A stretch of DNA of 64,000 nucleotides from DATARH01 sp963746885. Its GTDB lineage: Bacteria > Pseudomonadota > Alphaproteobacteria > ATCC43930 > CGMCC-115725. Positions 7,962 through 16,678 of this stretch are shown piece after piece (position 1 is the first letter of the stretch; every line of letters starts with the position of its first letter). Location of the stretch: the NCBI GenBank assembly GCA_963746885.1, contig CAVVDM010000020.1:1-64000 (forward strand). The letters are read 5' to 3'. The notes beneath the pieces are model-generated. The model was not told the DNA's origin. It did no database searches and was given only the letters and a program-made list of their open reading frames with translations. The position numbers were made by a program, and so were the translations under genes.

Positions 7962-9215
7962 CTATTGGCCGCTTTCCGGCATCAGCAGCGGGCATTTCGA
8001 TTGCGCCAGCGGGCCGAACGCCTTCGCGCCCGGGATTGTCGCGACCAGTTTCAGGTAATCCCAGGGCGAGTGCGACTCGGACGGGGCCTTGACCTGATAC
8101 AGATCCATGTCGTGCACCATCAGCCCATCGGCCCGGATATGGCCGCCGTGCACGAAGAAATCGTTGATCGGCGCTGCCTGCATTTGCTTCATCACCGGGC
8201 CGGTGGCGGCGGTGCCGGCGCGGGCGACCGCCTGGAGATAATGCATCGTGGACGAATAGACCCCGGCCTGCAGCTCGTTGGGCATCTTCTTGACCCGCTC
8301 GAAAAATCGCCGCGACCAGGCCCGCGTTGCCGCGTTCTTGTCCCAGTAGAAGGCGCTGCTCAGCAGCATTCCCTGTGTCGTGGCCAAGCCGAGCCGGTCG
8401 ATGCTGTTGATGCGCAGCGCGAGGCCGGCAAATTTTTGCGGCCCCGGGATCATGCCGCGCTGGGCAGCCTGCTTTATCGTGTTGTCCAGATCGGCCCCGG
8501 CGTTGGCCAGCCCGATGACGTTGGCCTCGGAATGGCGCGCCCGCGCCAGATACGAGGTGAAATCGGCGGCGCCCAGCGGATGGAGAGCGGCGCCGAGCAC
8601 CGTGCCGCCCTTCTCCTTGACCACCGCCGCGGTGTCGCGTTCGAGGTCATAGCCAAAGCTGTAATCGACCGTGATGAAAAACCAGGTGTTGTCGCCGCGC
8701 GCCACCAGCGCGGTCCCCACCGTATTCGCGATCGCGCGGGTGTTGAACACATAATCGACCGAGACCGGCGTGCAGGCTTCGTTGGTCAGCCGCTCGGCCC
8801 CGGCCGAGCTCAGCAGGACGATCTTGTCGCGGACGTTGCCGATTGCCTGGACGATCAGCGCCGTCGACGAGCCGGAGACGTCCATGATCGCGTCGACATG
8901 CTGGTTTTCGAACCAGTCGCGGGCAATCGCCGCCGCCCGGTCGGTGCTGTTCTTGTGGTCGGCGACGACGATCTCGATCGGCTTTCCGAGCACCTTGCCG
9001 CCGAAATCCTCGACCGCCATTCGTGCGGCGGCGACATTACCGGTGCCGGTCACATCCGAGTACGGCCCCGACATGTCGAGGATCAGCCCCAGCTTGACCA
9101 CCCCGTCCGAGATTTGAGGCTCGGGCTGCGCATCAGCCTGACGTAACGGGCTCACCAGAAGGGCGGCCGTCACGGCGGCAAAAAAGAAGGGTCGCCACCA
9201 CGTTCGCATGATCAT
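7962..9215 (-). CDS. Periplasmic substrate-binding protein of an amino acid/amide (Liv-type) ABC transporter
   Basis: A 417-residue type I periplasmic binding protein (Peripla_BP_6). Residues 1-29 form a signal peptide (basic start, hydrophobic FFFAAVTAALLV, cleavage near ADA-Q), followed by VVKLGLILDMSGPYSDVTGTG, the usual first strand and ligand loop. It should bind a small solute and deliver it to a LivHM-type permease. No permease or ATPase genes are adjacent. Its start overlaps the stop of the isoaspartyl peptidase gene as ATGA (9215-9212), so the two are translationally coupled and the ligand may be an amide or peptide product, which is only inference. Confidence 0.88.
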   Translation of the reverse strand: MIMRTWWRPFFFAAVTAALLVSPLRQADAQPEPQISDGVVKLGLILDMSGPYSDVTGTGNVAAARMAVEDFGGKVLGKPIEIVVADHKNSTDRAAAIARDWFENQHVDAIMDVSGSSTALIVQAIGNVRDKIVLLSSAGAERLTNEACTPVSVDYVFNTRAIANTVGTALVARGDNTWFFITVDYSFGYDLERDTAAVVKEKGGTVLGAALHPLGAADFTSYLARARHSEANVIGLANAGADLDNTIKQAAQRGMIPGPQKFAGLALRINSIDRLGLATTQGMLLSSAFYWDKNAATRAWSRRFFERVKKMPNELQAGVYSSTMHYLQAVARAGTAATGPVMKQMQAAPINDFFVHGGHIRADGLMVHDMDLYQVKAPSESHSPWDYLKLVATIPGAKAFGPLAQSKCPLLMPESGQ

Positions 9216-10165
9216 GCCGACCGGTAAGGTTCGTCGTAGATCGCCGTGTACACGACTCTGTCACATTTGACATAGCCCCGATACATGCCGGAACAGTTGA
9301 ACGGCAGCGCCAGCGCGCCGTCGCGCCCGACCGCGACCAGCCCGCCCGAGCCGCCGATCTGGCCGAGCGCGTCGATCACGGTGCGCGCCGCCGCTTCCAG
9401 CGCCTCGCCGCGATGGACCAGCCGCGCCGCGACCTCGTGCGCCGCCGCGAAACGGATGAAGAACTCACCGTGCCCGGTCGCCGAGATGGCGCAGCTCGCA
9501 TTGTTGGCCCAGGTGCCGGCGCCGATGATCGGGCTGTCGCCGACCCGCCCCGGCAATTTGCCGGTCGTCCCGCCGGTGGAGGTAGCGGCGGCGAGGTTGC
9601 CGGCCCGGTCGCGTGCGACCGCCCCGACCGTGCCGTGATGGCGCGCGTCGTCGCCCCCGGCGGGCCCGTCCAGCATCTCCTGCAATGCCTGACGGCGCGC
9701 TTCCGTGTAGAAATAATCGCTTTTCTCGAAGGCGATTCCTTGCGCCCGGCACAGCGCCAGCGCGCCCTCGCCGATCATCAGCACATGCGGCGAGTGTTCC
9801 ATGACCATCCGCGCCGCGAGCACCGGGTTCTTCGGCCCGAAAATGCCCGCCACCGCGCCGGCGCGCCGCTCGCGCCCGTCCATCACCGCGGCGTCCATTT
9901 CCTGCGTGCCGGCCGCAGTAAACACCGCGCCGCGCCCGGCATTGAACAGCGGATCGTCCTCGAGCGCGACGACCGACGCGGTCACCGCGTCGAGCGCGCT
10001 GCCGCCGGCGGCAAGGATGTCGCGCCCGGCTTCGAGCGCCTGCCGCAGCCCCTGATGATAGAGCGCCGCGCCTGCCGCGCTCATCGCGTCGCGGCGCAAG
10101 GTCCCGGCGCCACCGTGGATCGCCAGCGCGAAGCCGGCCTCGCTTGTCGCCGGTGTGTCAGCCAT
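9212..10165 (-). CDS. iaaA: Isoaspartyl peptidase / plant-type L-asparaginase (Ntn hydrolase)
   Basis: A 317-residue class 2 asparaginase-like precursor that self-cleaves to expose a catalytic threonine and then hydrolyses isoaspartyl dipeptides or asparagine. The N-terminal LAIHGGAGT, the NAGRGAVF loop and the cleavage motif HHGTVGAVA with Thr179 are present, followed by STGGTTGKLPGRVGDSPIIGAGTWA. No signal peptide is evident, so it is probably cytoplasmic. The ATG at 10165 is chosen over an upstream in-frame ATG at 10213 because the domain begins soon after. It is translationally coupled to the following binding-protein gene. Confidence 0.93.
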   Translation of the reverse strand: MADTPATSEAGFALAIHGGAGTLRRDAMSAAGAALYHQGLRQALEAGRDILAAGGSALDAVTASVVALEDDPLFNAGRGAVFTAAGTQEMDAAVMDGRERRAGAVAGIFGPKNPVLAARMVMEHSPHVLMIGEGALALCRAQGIAFEKSDYFYTEARRQALQEMLDGPAGGDDARHHGTVGAVARDRAGNLAAATSTGGTTGKLPGRVGDSPIIGAGTWANNASCAISATGHGEFFIRFAAAHEVAARLVHRGEALEAAARTVIDALGQIGGSGGLVAVGRDGALALPFNCSGMYRGYVKCDRVVYTAIYDEPYRSA

Positions 10166-10281
10166 TTGGTACACAACTCGCTTTCTGTTAGGACGGGACG
10201 GCCGATCAGCCAAATATCGCGTGTGCCGCGCCTCGCAACAGAGGAAAACCGCGGCGCCGCCTTCTGCCGAGGAAATGCCCG

Positions 10282-11728
10282 TTGAGTCCTCCCGCGAGCA
10301 GCACGACCCTGGCCGCGCCCCGGGCCACCTGGCCGCTGCTCCGCCTGTTGCTGGTCGGGCTCGGCATCTCGGTGGTGCCGCTCGATACCTCGGTCAACAT
10401 CGCCTTTCCCGACATCACCGGCAGCTTCGGCCTGCCGATCGCGATGATCCAATGGGTCGTCATCTGCTACGTGTTGACCCATGCCGGGCTGATGCTGGCG
10501 TTCGGCCGGGTCGGCGATTTGTGGGGGCACGGCCGCGTGTTCCGCGCCGGGCTGGCGTGGGATGTGGCGGCGTTCCTGTTGTGCGCCGCGGCGCCGAGCT
10601 TCGGCTGGCTGCTGTTCTGTCGCTTTCTGCAGGGAATTGGCGCCGCGCTGATCCTGAGCTGCGCCCCGGCGTTGGTGACGAGCCTCTATCCCGAGGCGCG
10701 CCGCAGCCACGCCCTCGGCATCTTCACGCTGATGTTCGCCCTCGGCTCGGCGGGCGGCCCGTTGATCGGCGGCGTGCTGGTGGCGCATTGGGGCTGGCCC
10801 GGCGTGTTCTGGTTCCGCGCCCCGATCGCGCTCTCGAGCCTCCTGTTCCTGCGCGGCCTGCCGCCGACCGCCGGCGCCGGCCATGACCGGCGCTTCGACA
10901 TCGCCGGCGCCCTGTTGCTGGCGATCGGCCTCGCCAGCCTGTTGCTCGGCGATCAACGCGCTGGCCCGGCTCAAGGACGGCGATTACCTTGCGCTCGCGC
11001 TGTTTCCGGCGGCGGCCGCGAGCCTCGTCGGCTTTGTCTGGTGGGAGGGCCGCGCCGCGCAGCCGATCATCCGCATCGAGCTGTTCCGCCGCGCCGACTT
11101 CGCCGGGATCAATGCCGCCAGCGCCTTGATGTACCTCGTGACCTTCTCGGTCATGCTGTTCGCGCCGTATTTCCTGGTTCGCTACACCGCGCTGCCGTTG
11201 CCGTTGGCGGGCGCGGTGCTGGCGACGGGCTTTGTCGCGATGGCGGCTGCCTCGCCGCTTGCGGGCGCCCTGGTGGCGCGGATCGCCGCCGACCGCATCG
11301 CCCCGATCGGCGCGCTGGTGACGGGCGCCGGCCTCGTTCTGGTCGGCAGCTGGCAGCCCAGCAGCAGCCCCGTCGTCATGATCGTGGCGCTCGCGCTGCA
11401 TGGGACCGGCCTCGGCTTTTTTCAGGTCGCCTACATGGAGATCGTGATGGCGGCCTCGCCCTTGGCGCATCGCGGCGTCGCCGGCAGCCTGTCGATGCTG
11501 ACCCGGACGATCGGAGTCGTCACCGGCGCGGCCTTGTTGACGCTCTGCTTCCAGGCGATCGCCGGCGCCGCGCGTGCCGGTGGCGCATCTGAGGCGCAGG
11601 CGTTTCTCACCGCCTACCACACGATGTTCCGCCTCGCCGGCGGTGGCGCTGTCGTGGCCGGTGCGGCTGGTGGCGTGGTCGGCCCGGCGGACCGCCGCCG
11701 GCGCGCGCGAGGGGCTTTAGGGCTTTAA
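10282..11728 (+). CDS. MFS transporter, DHA2 (EmrB/QacA-like) family, disrupted by a +1 frameshift
   Basis: An inner-membrane exporter with about 14 predicted helices. The first frame carries VVPLDTSVNIAFPDITGSF, VICYVLTHAGLMLAFGRVGDLWG (motif A-like) and GSAGGPLIGGVLV (motif C). The second frame carries RRADFAGINAASALMYLVTF through AFLTAYHTMFRL. An extra G at 10948-10949 (CTC[G]GCGATC) separates them; its removal restores LLLAINALARLKDGDY. The TTG at 10282 is chosen because GAGGAA lies 7 bp upstream. A second shift near 11640 is possible, since another frame there has higher GC3 and ends ARREGL-like, but this is uncertain. The substrate is unknown. Confidence 0.8.
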
Positions 11729-11802
11729 ACGTGCCCGGTGCGGCACGAGGTATTGCATGACCGGCCGCGCGATTCGCCCGGTACCGGCGCGAGGAGGAAA
11801 AC

Positions 11803-12015
11803 ATGGAAGACCACGTTTACCGGGTCATCGAGATCACCGGCTCATCGCAGAAGAGCATCGAGGACGCGATACAGACCGCGGTTACCCGCGCCTCCAAAAC
11901 CCTGCGCAACATGCGCTGGTTCGAGGTGATCCAGGCCCGCGGCCAAATCGAGGACGGCAAGGTGAGTTATTACCAGGCCGTGCTGAAGCTCGGCTTCACG
12001 GTCGAAGACGCGTGA
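11803..12015 (+). CDS. Dodecin, flavin-binding dodecameric protein
   Basis: A 70-residue protein covering the complete dodecin fold, a small beta-alpha-beta-beta unit that assembles into hollow dodecamers binding flavins or CoA. Family signatures are YRVIEITGSSQKSIEDAI and the flavin-stacking tryptophan in LRNMRWFEVI, followed by RGQIEDGKVSYYQAVLKLGFTVE. The ATG is preceded by a strong GAGGAGG. The next gene starts within its stop codon (GTGA). Two FMN-dependent oxidases follow, consistent with a flavin-buffering role, though that link is inferred. Confidence 0.95.
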   Translation: MEDHVYRVIEITGSSQKSIEDAIQTAVTRASKTLRNMRWFEVIQARGQIEDGKVSYYQAVLKLGFTVEDA

Positions 12016-12335
12016 CCTTCGTGCCGAAAGCCTATCTCGCGGTGCGCGCCGAGGTGCCTGAGGCGGAGCGCTCGCGCTTCGACCATTGGTACCAGACGGA
12101 CCACCTGCCATGGGCCCTGCGCGCCTTCGGGGCGCGCCGGGCGTGGCGGTCGTGGAGCCGCAGCGATCCCGGCGTGCATGTCGCGTTCTATGAGTTCGAC
12201 TCGTTTGCCGCGGCCGAGGCGGCAACCACACCCGACAAGATCGCCCCGCTCGTCGCCGATTTCGACCGCGTGTGGGGCGACCGGGTCACGCGCCGTCGCG
12301 CGGTCCTCGATGTGGTGCAGGAAATCGTCCCGTAG
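12012..12335 (+). CDS. Small dimeric alpha/beta-barrel protein (EthD-like)
   Basis: A 107-residue protein starting at a GTG that overlaps the dodecin stop codon, implying translational coupling. AYLAVRAEVPEAERSRFDHWYQTDHLPWALRAFGARRAWRSW has the pattern of ferredoxin-like dimeric barrels (EthD and related families), where a His-containing WY-x-DHLP segment lines the cavity. The C-terminal half FYEFDSFAAAEAATTPDKIAPLVADFDRVWGDRV fits the second repeat of such domains. No enzyme activity can be assigned. Its position between dodecin and hydroxy-acid oxidases suggests a role in the same flavin-linked metabolism. Confidence 0.65.
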   Translation: MTFVPKAYLAVRAEVPEAERSRFDHWYQTDHLPWALRAFGARRAWRSWSRSDPGVHVAFYEFDSFAAAEAATTPDKIAPLVADFDRVWGDRVTRRRAVLDVVQEIVP

Positions 12336-12414
12336 CCGGTTGGGGTTGCCGAGGGCCGGCGCGATCGGCGATCCTTGCGGCGAGTAGATTCTTGCACCGC
12401 AGAGAGCGCGCGCC

Positions 12415-13608
12415 ATGCCTGTCACCGACGCCGTCAACATCGAAGATTTGCATCGTCTGGCCAAGCGGCGCCTGCCGAAGATCGCTTTCGACTTCATCGA
12501 GGGCGGGGTCGAGGACGAGCGCGGGTTGGCGCGCAACGCGGCGGCGTTCGCCAAGCACAATTTGATGCCGCGCTATCTGGTCGACGTATCGGTGCGCGAC
12601 CAGTCTCAGACGATCTTCGGCCGCCGCTTCGGCAGCCCGTTCGGCATCTCCCCGACTGGCACCGCCGGCCTGTTCCGCCGCGGCGCCGACATGATGCTGG
12701 CCGAGGCCGCGGCCGATGCCAACATCCCCTATATCATGTCGGGCGCCAGCAACGACTCGATCGAGACGGCGGCGCGGGTCGCCCCGAAAAATACGTGGTA
12801 TCAGCTCTACGCGGCGCGCGACGGCCAGATCTCCGAGGACATGATCCGCCGGGTGCGCGACGCCGGGCTCGACGCGCTGGTATTGACCGTCGACGTGCCG
12901 GTGCGGCCGCGGCGCGAGCGCAACATCCGCAACGGCTTCGCCAACATCCGCGGCACCTGGCTGAAGGCGGCATTGAGCCTCAAGCCGGCCATCCTGGCCG
13001 AGTCGATCCTGCATCCCGGCTGGGTCATCGAGTACGTCCGCCACGGCGGCACCCCGAACCTCGAAAACTGGGCGCCCTATGCGCTGGCGGGCGCCAGTAT
13101 CGACGACGTCGTCGATCTGGTCGGCGCCAACACCCCGGCGCATGCCCAGACCTGGAAGGATTTGGAAAAATACCGTCGCCTGTTTCCGCGCAACCTGATC
13201 GTTAAGGGCATCATGAGCCCGGCCGACGCAGTACGCGCCGCCGAACTCGGCTGCGACGGCATCATCGTATCCAACCACGGCGGGCGCCAGCTCGACCAGG
13301 CGCCGGCCCCGCTCGACGTGCTGCCGGCGGTGAAGGCGGCGGTCGGCGACCGCATGGCGGTGATGCTCGACAGCGGCGTGCGGCGCGGCGCCGACATCCT
13401 GATCGCGCTGTGCCTCGGGGCCGAGTTCGTGTTTTTCGGGCGCCCGACCCTCTACGGCGCGGCGGCGGGCGGGCTGCCCGGGGTCAAGCACGCGATCGAC
13501 ATCTTCCGCACCGAGATCGACCTTGTCATGGGGCAGATCGGCTGCCCGAGCCTCGACCAGCTCGGCCCGGACTTCCTCGCCAGCGACGATTGGCGCCGCA
13601 ACCTGTGA
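12415..13608 (+). CDS. FMN-dependent alpha-hydroxy acid oxidase/dehydrogenase (MdlB/LldD-like), copy 1
   Basis: A 397-residue TIM-barrel flavoenzyme that oxidises 2-hydroxy acids such as lactate, mandelate or glycolate to 2-oxo acids. Visible FMN and substrate residues include YIMSGASND near residue 105, WYQLYA near 130, LTVDVPVRPRRERN near 160, the lysine of IVKGIM near 264, the catalytic histidine in SNHGGRQLD near 288 and DSGVRRGADI near 322. The EGGVEDERGL N-terminus and absence of a membrane-anchoring loop resemble mandelate/lactate dehydrogenases. It is 98 bp upstream of a close paralogue, so the pair arose by tandem duplication. The exact substrate is unknown. Confidence 0.92.
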   Translation: MPVTDAVNIEDLHRLAKRRLPKIAFDFIEGGVEDERGLARNAAAFAKHNLMPRYLVDVSVRDQSQTIFGRRFGSPFGISPTGTAGLFRRGADMMLAEAAADANIPYIMSGASNDSIETAARVAPKNTWYQLYAARDGQISEDMIRRVRDAGLDALVLTVDVPVRPRRERNIRNGFANIRGTWLKAALSLKPAILAESILHPGWVIEYVRHGGTPNLENWAPYALAGASIDDVVDLVGANTPAHAQTWKDLEKYRRLFPRNLIVKGIMSPADAVRAAELGCDGIIVSNHGGRQLDQAPAPLDVLPAVKAAVGDRMAVMLDSGVRRGADILIALCLGAEFVFFGRPTLYGAAAGGLPGVKHAIDIFRTEIDLVMGQIGCPSLDQLGPDFLASDDWRRNL

Positions 13609-13706
13609 GCCGCGCTGCGGCGATGGCAGGCACGACGCCGTAAGGGGTTGTCGTGTGCGGCAAAACCGCGCGATTCTAGCGTCGCTGCCACGGGGAGGAA
13701 ACAACC

Positions 13707-14900
13707 ATGAAACTCAGCGACGCCGTCAATATCGAAGACCTCCACCAGATGGCGAAGCGGCGCCTGCCGAAGATCGCCTTCGACTATATCGAGGGCGGGG
13801 TCGAGGACGAGCGCGGCCTCGCGCGCAACACCTCGGCTTATCACAAGCACCGCCTGCTGCCGCGCTATCTCGTCGACGTGTCGGTGCGCGACCAGTCGCA
13901 GACCATCTTCGGCCAGAAGTTTTCCAGCCCGTTCGGCATCTCGCCGACCGGCGGAACCAGCCTCTTTCGCAACCATGCCGATCTGATGCTCGCCGAGGCG
14001 GCGCGCGACGCCAACATCCCGTACATCATGTCGGGCGGCAGCAGCGAGACGATCGAGGCGGCGGCCAAGATCGCGCCGAAAAACCACTGGTATCAGCTCT
14101 ACGCGGCGCGCAAGCCCGAAATCAACGCCGACATGATCCGGCGCAGCGCCGATGCCGGGCTCGGCGCGCTGGTGCTGACCGTCGACACGCCGACCAGCGG
14201 CCTGCGCGAGCGCAACAAAAGAAACGGCTTCGCCAACATCCGCGGTGGCCTGTTCCAGGCGCTGAGCCTCAAGCCCTCGATCCTGCTGGAGGCAATGACC
14301 CATCCCGGCTGGATCATCGAGTATCTGAGCCGCGGCGGCGGCACGCCGATGCTCGGCAACTGGCAGCCCTATGCGCCGCCCGGCGCGAACGCCGAGGAGG
14401 TCTATAAATTCGCCTCGTCGGTGCGGCCGTTCAACGCCCAGACCTGGCGCGACCTGGAAGCCTACCGCAAGCTGTTTCCCCGCGCGCTCGTCGTGAAGGG
14501 CATCATGAACCCGGCCGATGCCCTGCGCGCGATCGAGGTCGGCTGCGACGGCATCCTGGTCTCCAACCATGGCGGGCGCCAGCTCGACCAGGCGCCGGCC
14601 CCGCTCGACGTCTTGCCGGCGATCAAGGCGGCGGTCGGCGACAAGGCGACGATCCTGGTTGACAGCGGCGTGCGGCGCGGCGCCGACATCCTGATCGCGC
14701 TGTGCCTCGGCGCCGATTTCGTGTTCATGGGCCGGCCGACGCTCTATGGCGCCGCGGCCGGCGGGCTGCCCGGGGTCAAGAAGGCGGTCGACATCCTGCG
14801 CAACGAGGTCGATCTGGTGATGGGCCAGATCGGCTGCCCGAGCCTCGGCGAACTCGGCCCCGATTTCCTGTGGACCGACGACTGGCGCCGCAACGCCTGA
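13707..14900 (+). CDS. FMN-dependent alpha-hydroxy acid oxidase/dehydrogenase (MdlB/LldD-like), copy 2
   Basis: A second 397-residue member of the same family, of the same length as copy 1 and sharing long identical blocks (EGGVEDERGLARN, PRYLVDVSVRDQSQTIFG, VSNHGGRQLDQAPAPLDVLPA, DSGVRRGADILIALCLGA). The catalytic His of SNHGGRQLD and the FMN loop YIMSGGSSE are intact, so it is not a decayed duplicate. Differences lie mainly around residues 90-110, 165-185 and 225-255, which include substrate-facing loops, suggesting altered specificity. GGGAGGA precedes the ATG by 7 bp. The aldo/keto reductase gene converges 13 bp downstream. Confidence 0.92.
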   Translation: MKLSDAVNIEDLHQMAKRRLPKIAFDYIEGGVEDERGLARNTSAYHKHRLLPRYLVDVSVRDQSQTIFGQKFSSPFGISPTGGTSLFRNHADLMLAEAARDANIPYIMSGGSSETIEAAAKIAPKNHWYQLYAARKPEINADMIRRSADAGLGALVLTVDTPTSGLRERNKRNGFANIRGGLFQALSLKPSILLEAMTHPGWIIEYLSRGGGTPMLGNWQPYAPPGANAEEVYKFASSVRPFNAQTWRDLEAYRKLFPRALVVKGIMNPADALRAIEVGCDGILVSNHGGRQLDQAPAPLDVLPAIKAAVGDKATILVDSGVRRGADILIALCLGADFVFMGRPTLYGAAAGGLPGVKKAVDILRNEVDLVMGQIGCPSLGELGPDFLWTDDWRRNA

Positions 14901-14913
14901 GCCTCGCGCCCCC

Positions 14914-15882
14914 TCAGCGGCGCTGCGGGGTCAGGTGCGGCGCGTCGAGGCCGACCCCGACGAGGCGGCCGAACAACTCGGCGAGCCGGGCGCGGTCCGC
15001 CTCCGGCAATGGCGGCTTCAGGATCGAGGCGATGTTGCTGCGCAGATGCGCCGGGTCGCCGGTGCCGAACAGCACGACATCCGCCCCGGGCTCGTGGCGC
15101 ACAAAGCGGTAGGCGGCGTCGATGATGCTGCTGGCGCCGCCCGCATGCACCAGGAAGCCCATCGGGTCGGCACTGTCGGCGAATGCCCGCGGCACCTCCC
15201 CGGCATCGGCCAGCTCGCGCAAGGTCGCCGCCAGGCGCTCGGGGCGCGAGAAGATGTTGCGCACGGCGAACATCATCAGCGTGCCGATGCGGTATTGCCG
15301 GGTCAGCGGAAAGACACGCTCGCGCGCGTTCTGGTGCAGCATGTGAAAGGCGATCATCGCGACGTCCCACACGCCGTCGCGGGCGGCGCGCTGTACCATC
15401 GCGTGCTCGGGGTCGCCCGGTGCCGTCTCGGTGATGCCGAGATGGCGGAACTTGCCCTTCTCCTTCTCGCGCAGCAATGCCGGCGCGATCGCCGCAAAGG
15501 CATGGTCGTAGGCGCGCGGCGCGATGCCGTGCAGCTGGTAGACGTCGATATAGTCGGTGCCGAGTTCCTGCAATGAGCGGTCGAGGCTGGCGACGGCGCT
15601 CTGTGGCGTCGAGTTGGGGTTGCTGATGCTGAACGGCGCCTTGGTGCAGATGACGACCCGGTCGCGCGGCACGCCGCGCAGGGCCTGGCCCAGCACCGCC
15701 TCGGTGTCGTAGGAAGCGGCCGTATCGAACAGGTTGACGCCGAGATCGAGCGCCGCGCGAATGATGCCGATCGCCGCTTGCTCGCTGCCGCCGGTGCCGA
15801 GCCCCAGGCGGCTGAACCCGCCGCAGCCGAGCCCGGCAACGCTGACCTTGAGCCCGGTGCGCCCGAGCGTCGTAAACTCCAT
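14914..15882 (-). CDS. Aldo/keto reductase
   Basis: A 322-residue NAD(P)H-dependent TIM-barrel oxidoreductase. It begins MEFTTLGRTGLKVSVAGLGCGGF, and the catalytic tetrad is seen as D in NLFDTAASYDTE (with Y following), K in VVICTKAPFSI and H in DVYQLHGIAP. LGTDYIDVYQLH is typical of the AKR superfamily. The real substrate is unknown. It is transcribed toward the hydroxy-acid oxidase pair and diverges from the DUF4242 gene across a 148-bp gap. Confidence 0.9.
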   Translation of the reverse strand: MEFTTLGRTGLKVSVAGLGCGGFSRLGLGTGGSEQAAIGIIRAALDLGVNLFDTAASYDTEAVLGQALRGVPRDRVVICTKAPFSISNPNSTPQSAVASLDRSLQELGTDYIDVYQLHGIAPRAYDHAFAAIAPALLREKEKGKFRHLGITETAPGDPEHAMVQRAARDGVWDVAMIAFHMLHQNARERVFPLTRQYRIGTLMMFAVRNIFSRPERLAATLRELADAGEVPRAFADSADPMGFLVHAGGASSIIDAAYRFVRHEPGADVVLFGTGDPAHLRSNIASILKPPLPEADRARLAELFGRLVGVGLDAPHLTPQRR

Positions 15883-16030
15883 CCCGTCACCCCACTAAAA
15901 TCCGCCGCGAGACAACCGCCCCGAGAATGAATAGCATAGCGGTCAATCGCCTTCACTTCCGCGCAGCCCGGCGCCGGCACGAGCGGGCTGCGGCATAATT
16001 TGTAACGTGCCGCAACGAGGGAGGTTGAGC

Positions 16031-16312
16031 ATGGCTTTGCGCAAATTCATCATCGAGCGCGACATTCCCGCCGTCGGCAGTCTCGAGCGCGCGCAGCTGC
16101 AGGGAGCGGCGGCGCAATCGAACGGGGTATTGCGCCAGCTCGGCCCCGACATCCAATGGGTCGAGAGCTACGTCGCGGCCGACAAGACATTCTGCGTCTA
16201 CCTCGCCAAGGACGAGGACATCATCAAGAAGCATGCCGAGATCAGCGGCTTTCCGGCGACCAAGATCACCGAAGTGCGCAAGATGATCGACCCGACGACC
16301 GAACACGGCTGA
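16031..16312 (+). CDS. DUF4242 domain-containing protein (nickel-binding SCO4226-like)
   Basis: A 93-residue single-domain protein, FIIERDIPAVGSLERAQLQGAAAQSNGVLRQLG then IQWVESYVAADKTFCVYLAKDEDIIKKHAEISGFPATKITEVRKMIDP. This matches the DUF4242 family, small ferredoxin-like proteins whose Streptomyces member SCO4226 binds nickel. The W-x-x-S-Y and H-A-x-x-x-GFP segments are the conserved parts. The start at 16031 is preceded by GGGAGGTTGAGC. It diverges from the aldo/keto reductase and precedes a small lipoprotein gene. The cellular role is unknown. Confidence 0.85.
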   Translation: MALRKFIIERDIPAVGSLERAQLQGAAAQSNGVLRQLGPDIQWVESYVAADKTFCVYLAKDEDIIKKHAEISGFPATKITEVRKMIDPTTEHG

Positions 16313-16405
16313 GCGTTTGCCGGGTCGTCCGGCTCCGCTTGACGGAACGACCGAATCGGCAAGGCGTTATCGCTCCCGGCGTGTCGAGATCGACGGGAGA
16401 GCGGA

Positions 16406-16654
16406 ATGGCGCGAGTCGGCGTTACAATTGTTCTGGCGGTTGCAGCCGTTGCGCTTGCCGGCTGCGGCGTGACGCCGGGATGCCGGGCGGTCAGCACCGG
16501 GATGCTGGGAGCCGGCACCGGCGCCGCCATTGCGGCGATTGCTGGCGGGCCGGTAGGCTTGGGCGCTGCGATCGGCGGCGCGACGGGGCTGATCGGCGGT
16601 GCCGCGACGCCGCCGCACGTCGCCTATCTCGGCGCGTCGCCGTTCTGTTACTGA
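16406..16654 (+). CDS. Small glycine-zipper lipoprotein
   Basis: An 82-residue protein with a lipoprotein signal (MARVGVTIVLAVAAVALAGC; lipobox LAGC, Cys20) followed by GMLGAGTGAAIAAIAGGPVGLGAAIGGATGLIGGAA, a glycine-zipper run like those in outer-membrane lipoproteins. Such proteins insert in or line the outer membrane, but no specific function can be assigned. The ATG follows GGGAGAG by 6 bp. It ends 24 bp from the convergent pyruvate kinase stop. Confidence 0.75.
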   Translation: MARVGVTIVLAVAAVALAGCGVTPGCRAVSTGMLGAGTGAAIAAIAGGPVGLGAAIGGATGLIGGAATPPHVAYLGASPFCY

Positions 16655-16678
16655 CGTCGGCAGCCGGTCGCGGCAGCC

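Noticed and set aside
12415..14900. The second hydroxy-acid oxidase as a decayed duplicate
   Set aside because: Both copies keep identical length and all catalytic residues, so neither looks like a pseudogene.
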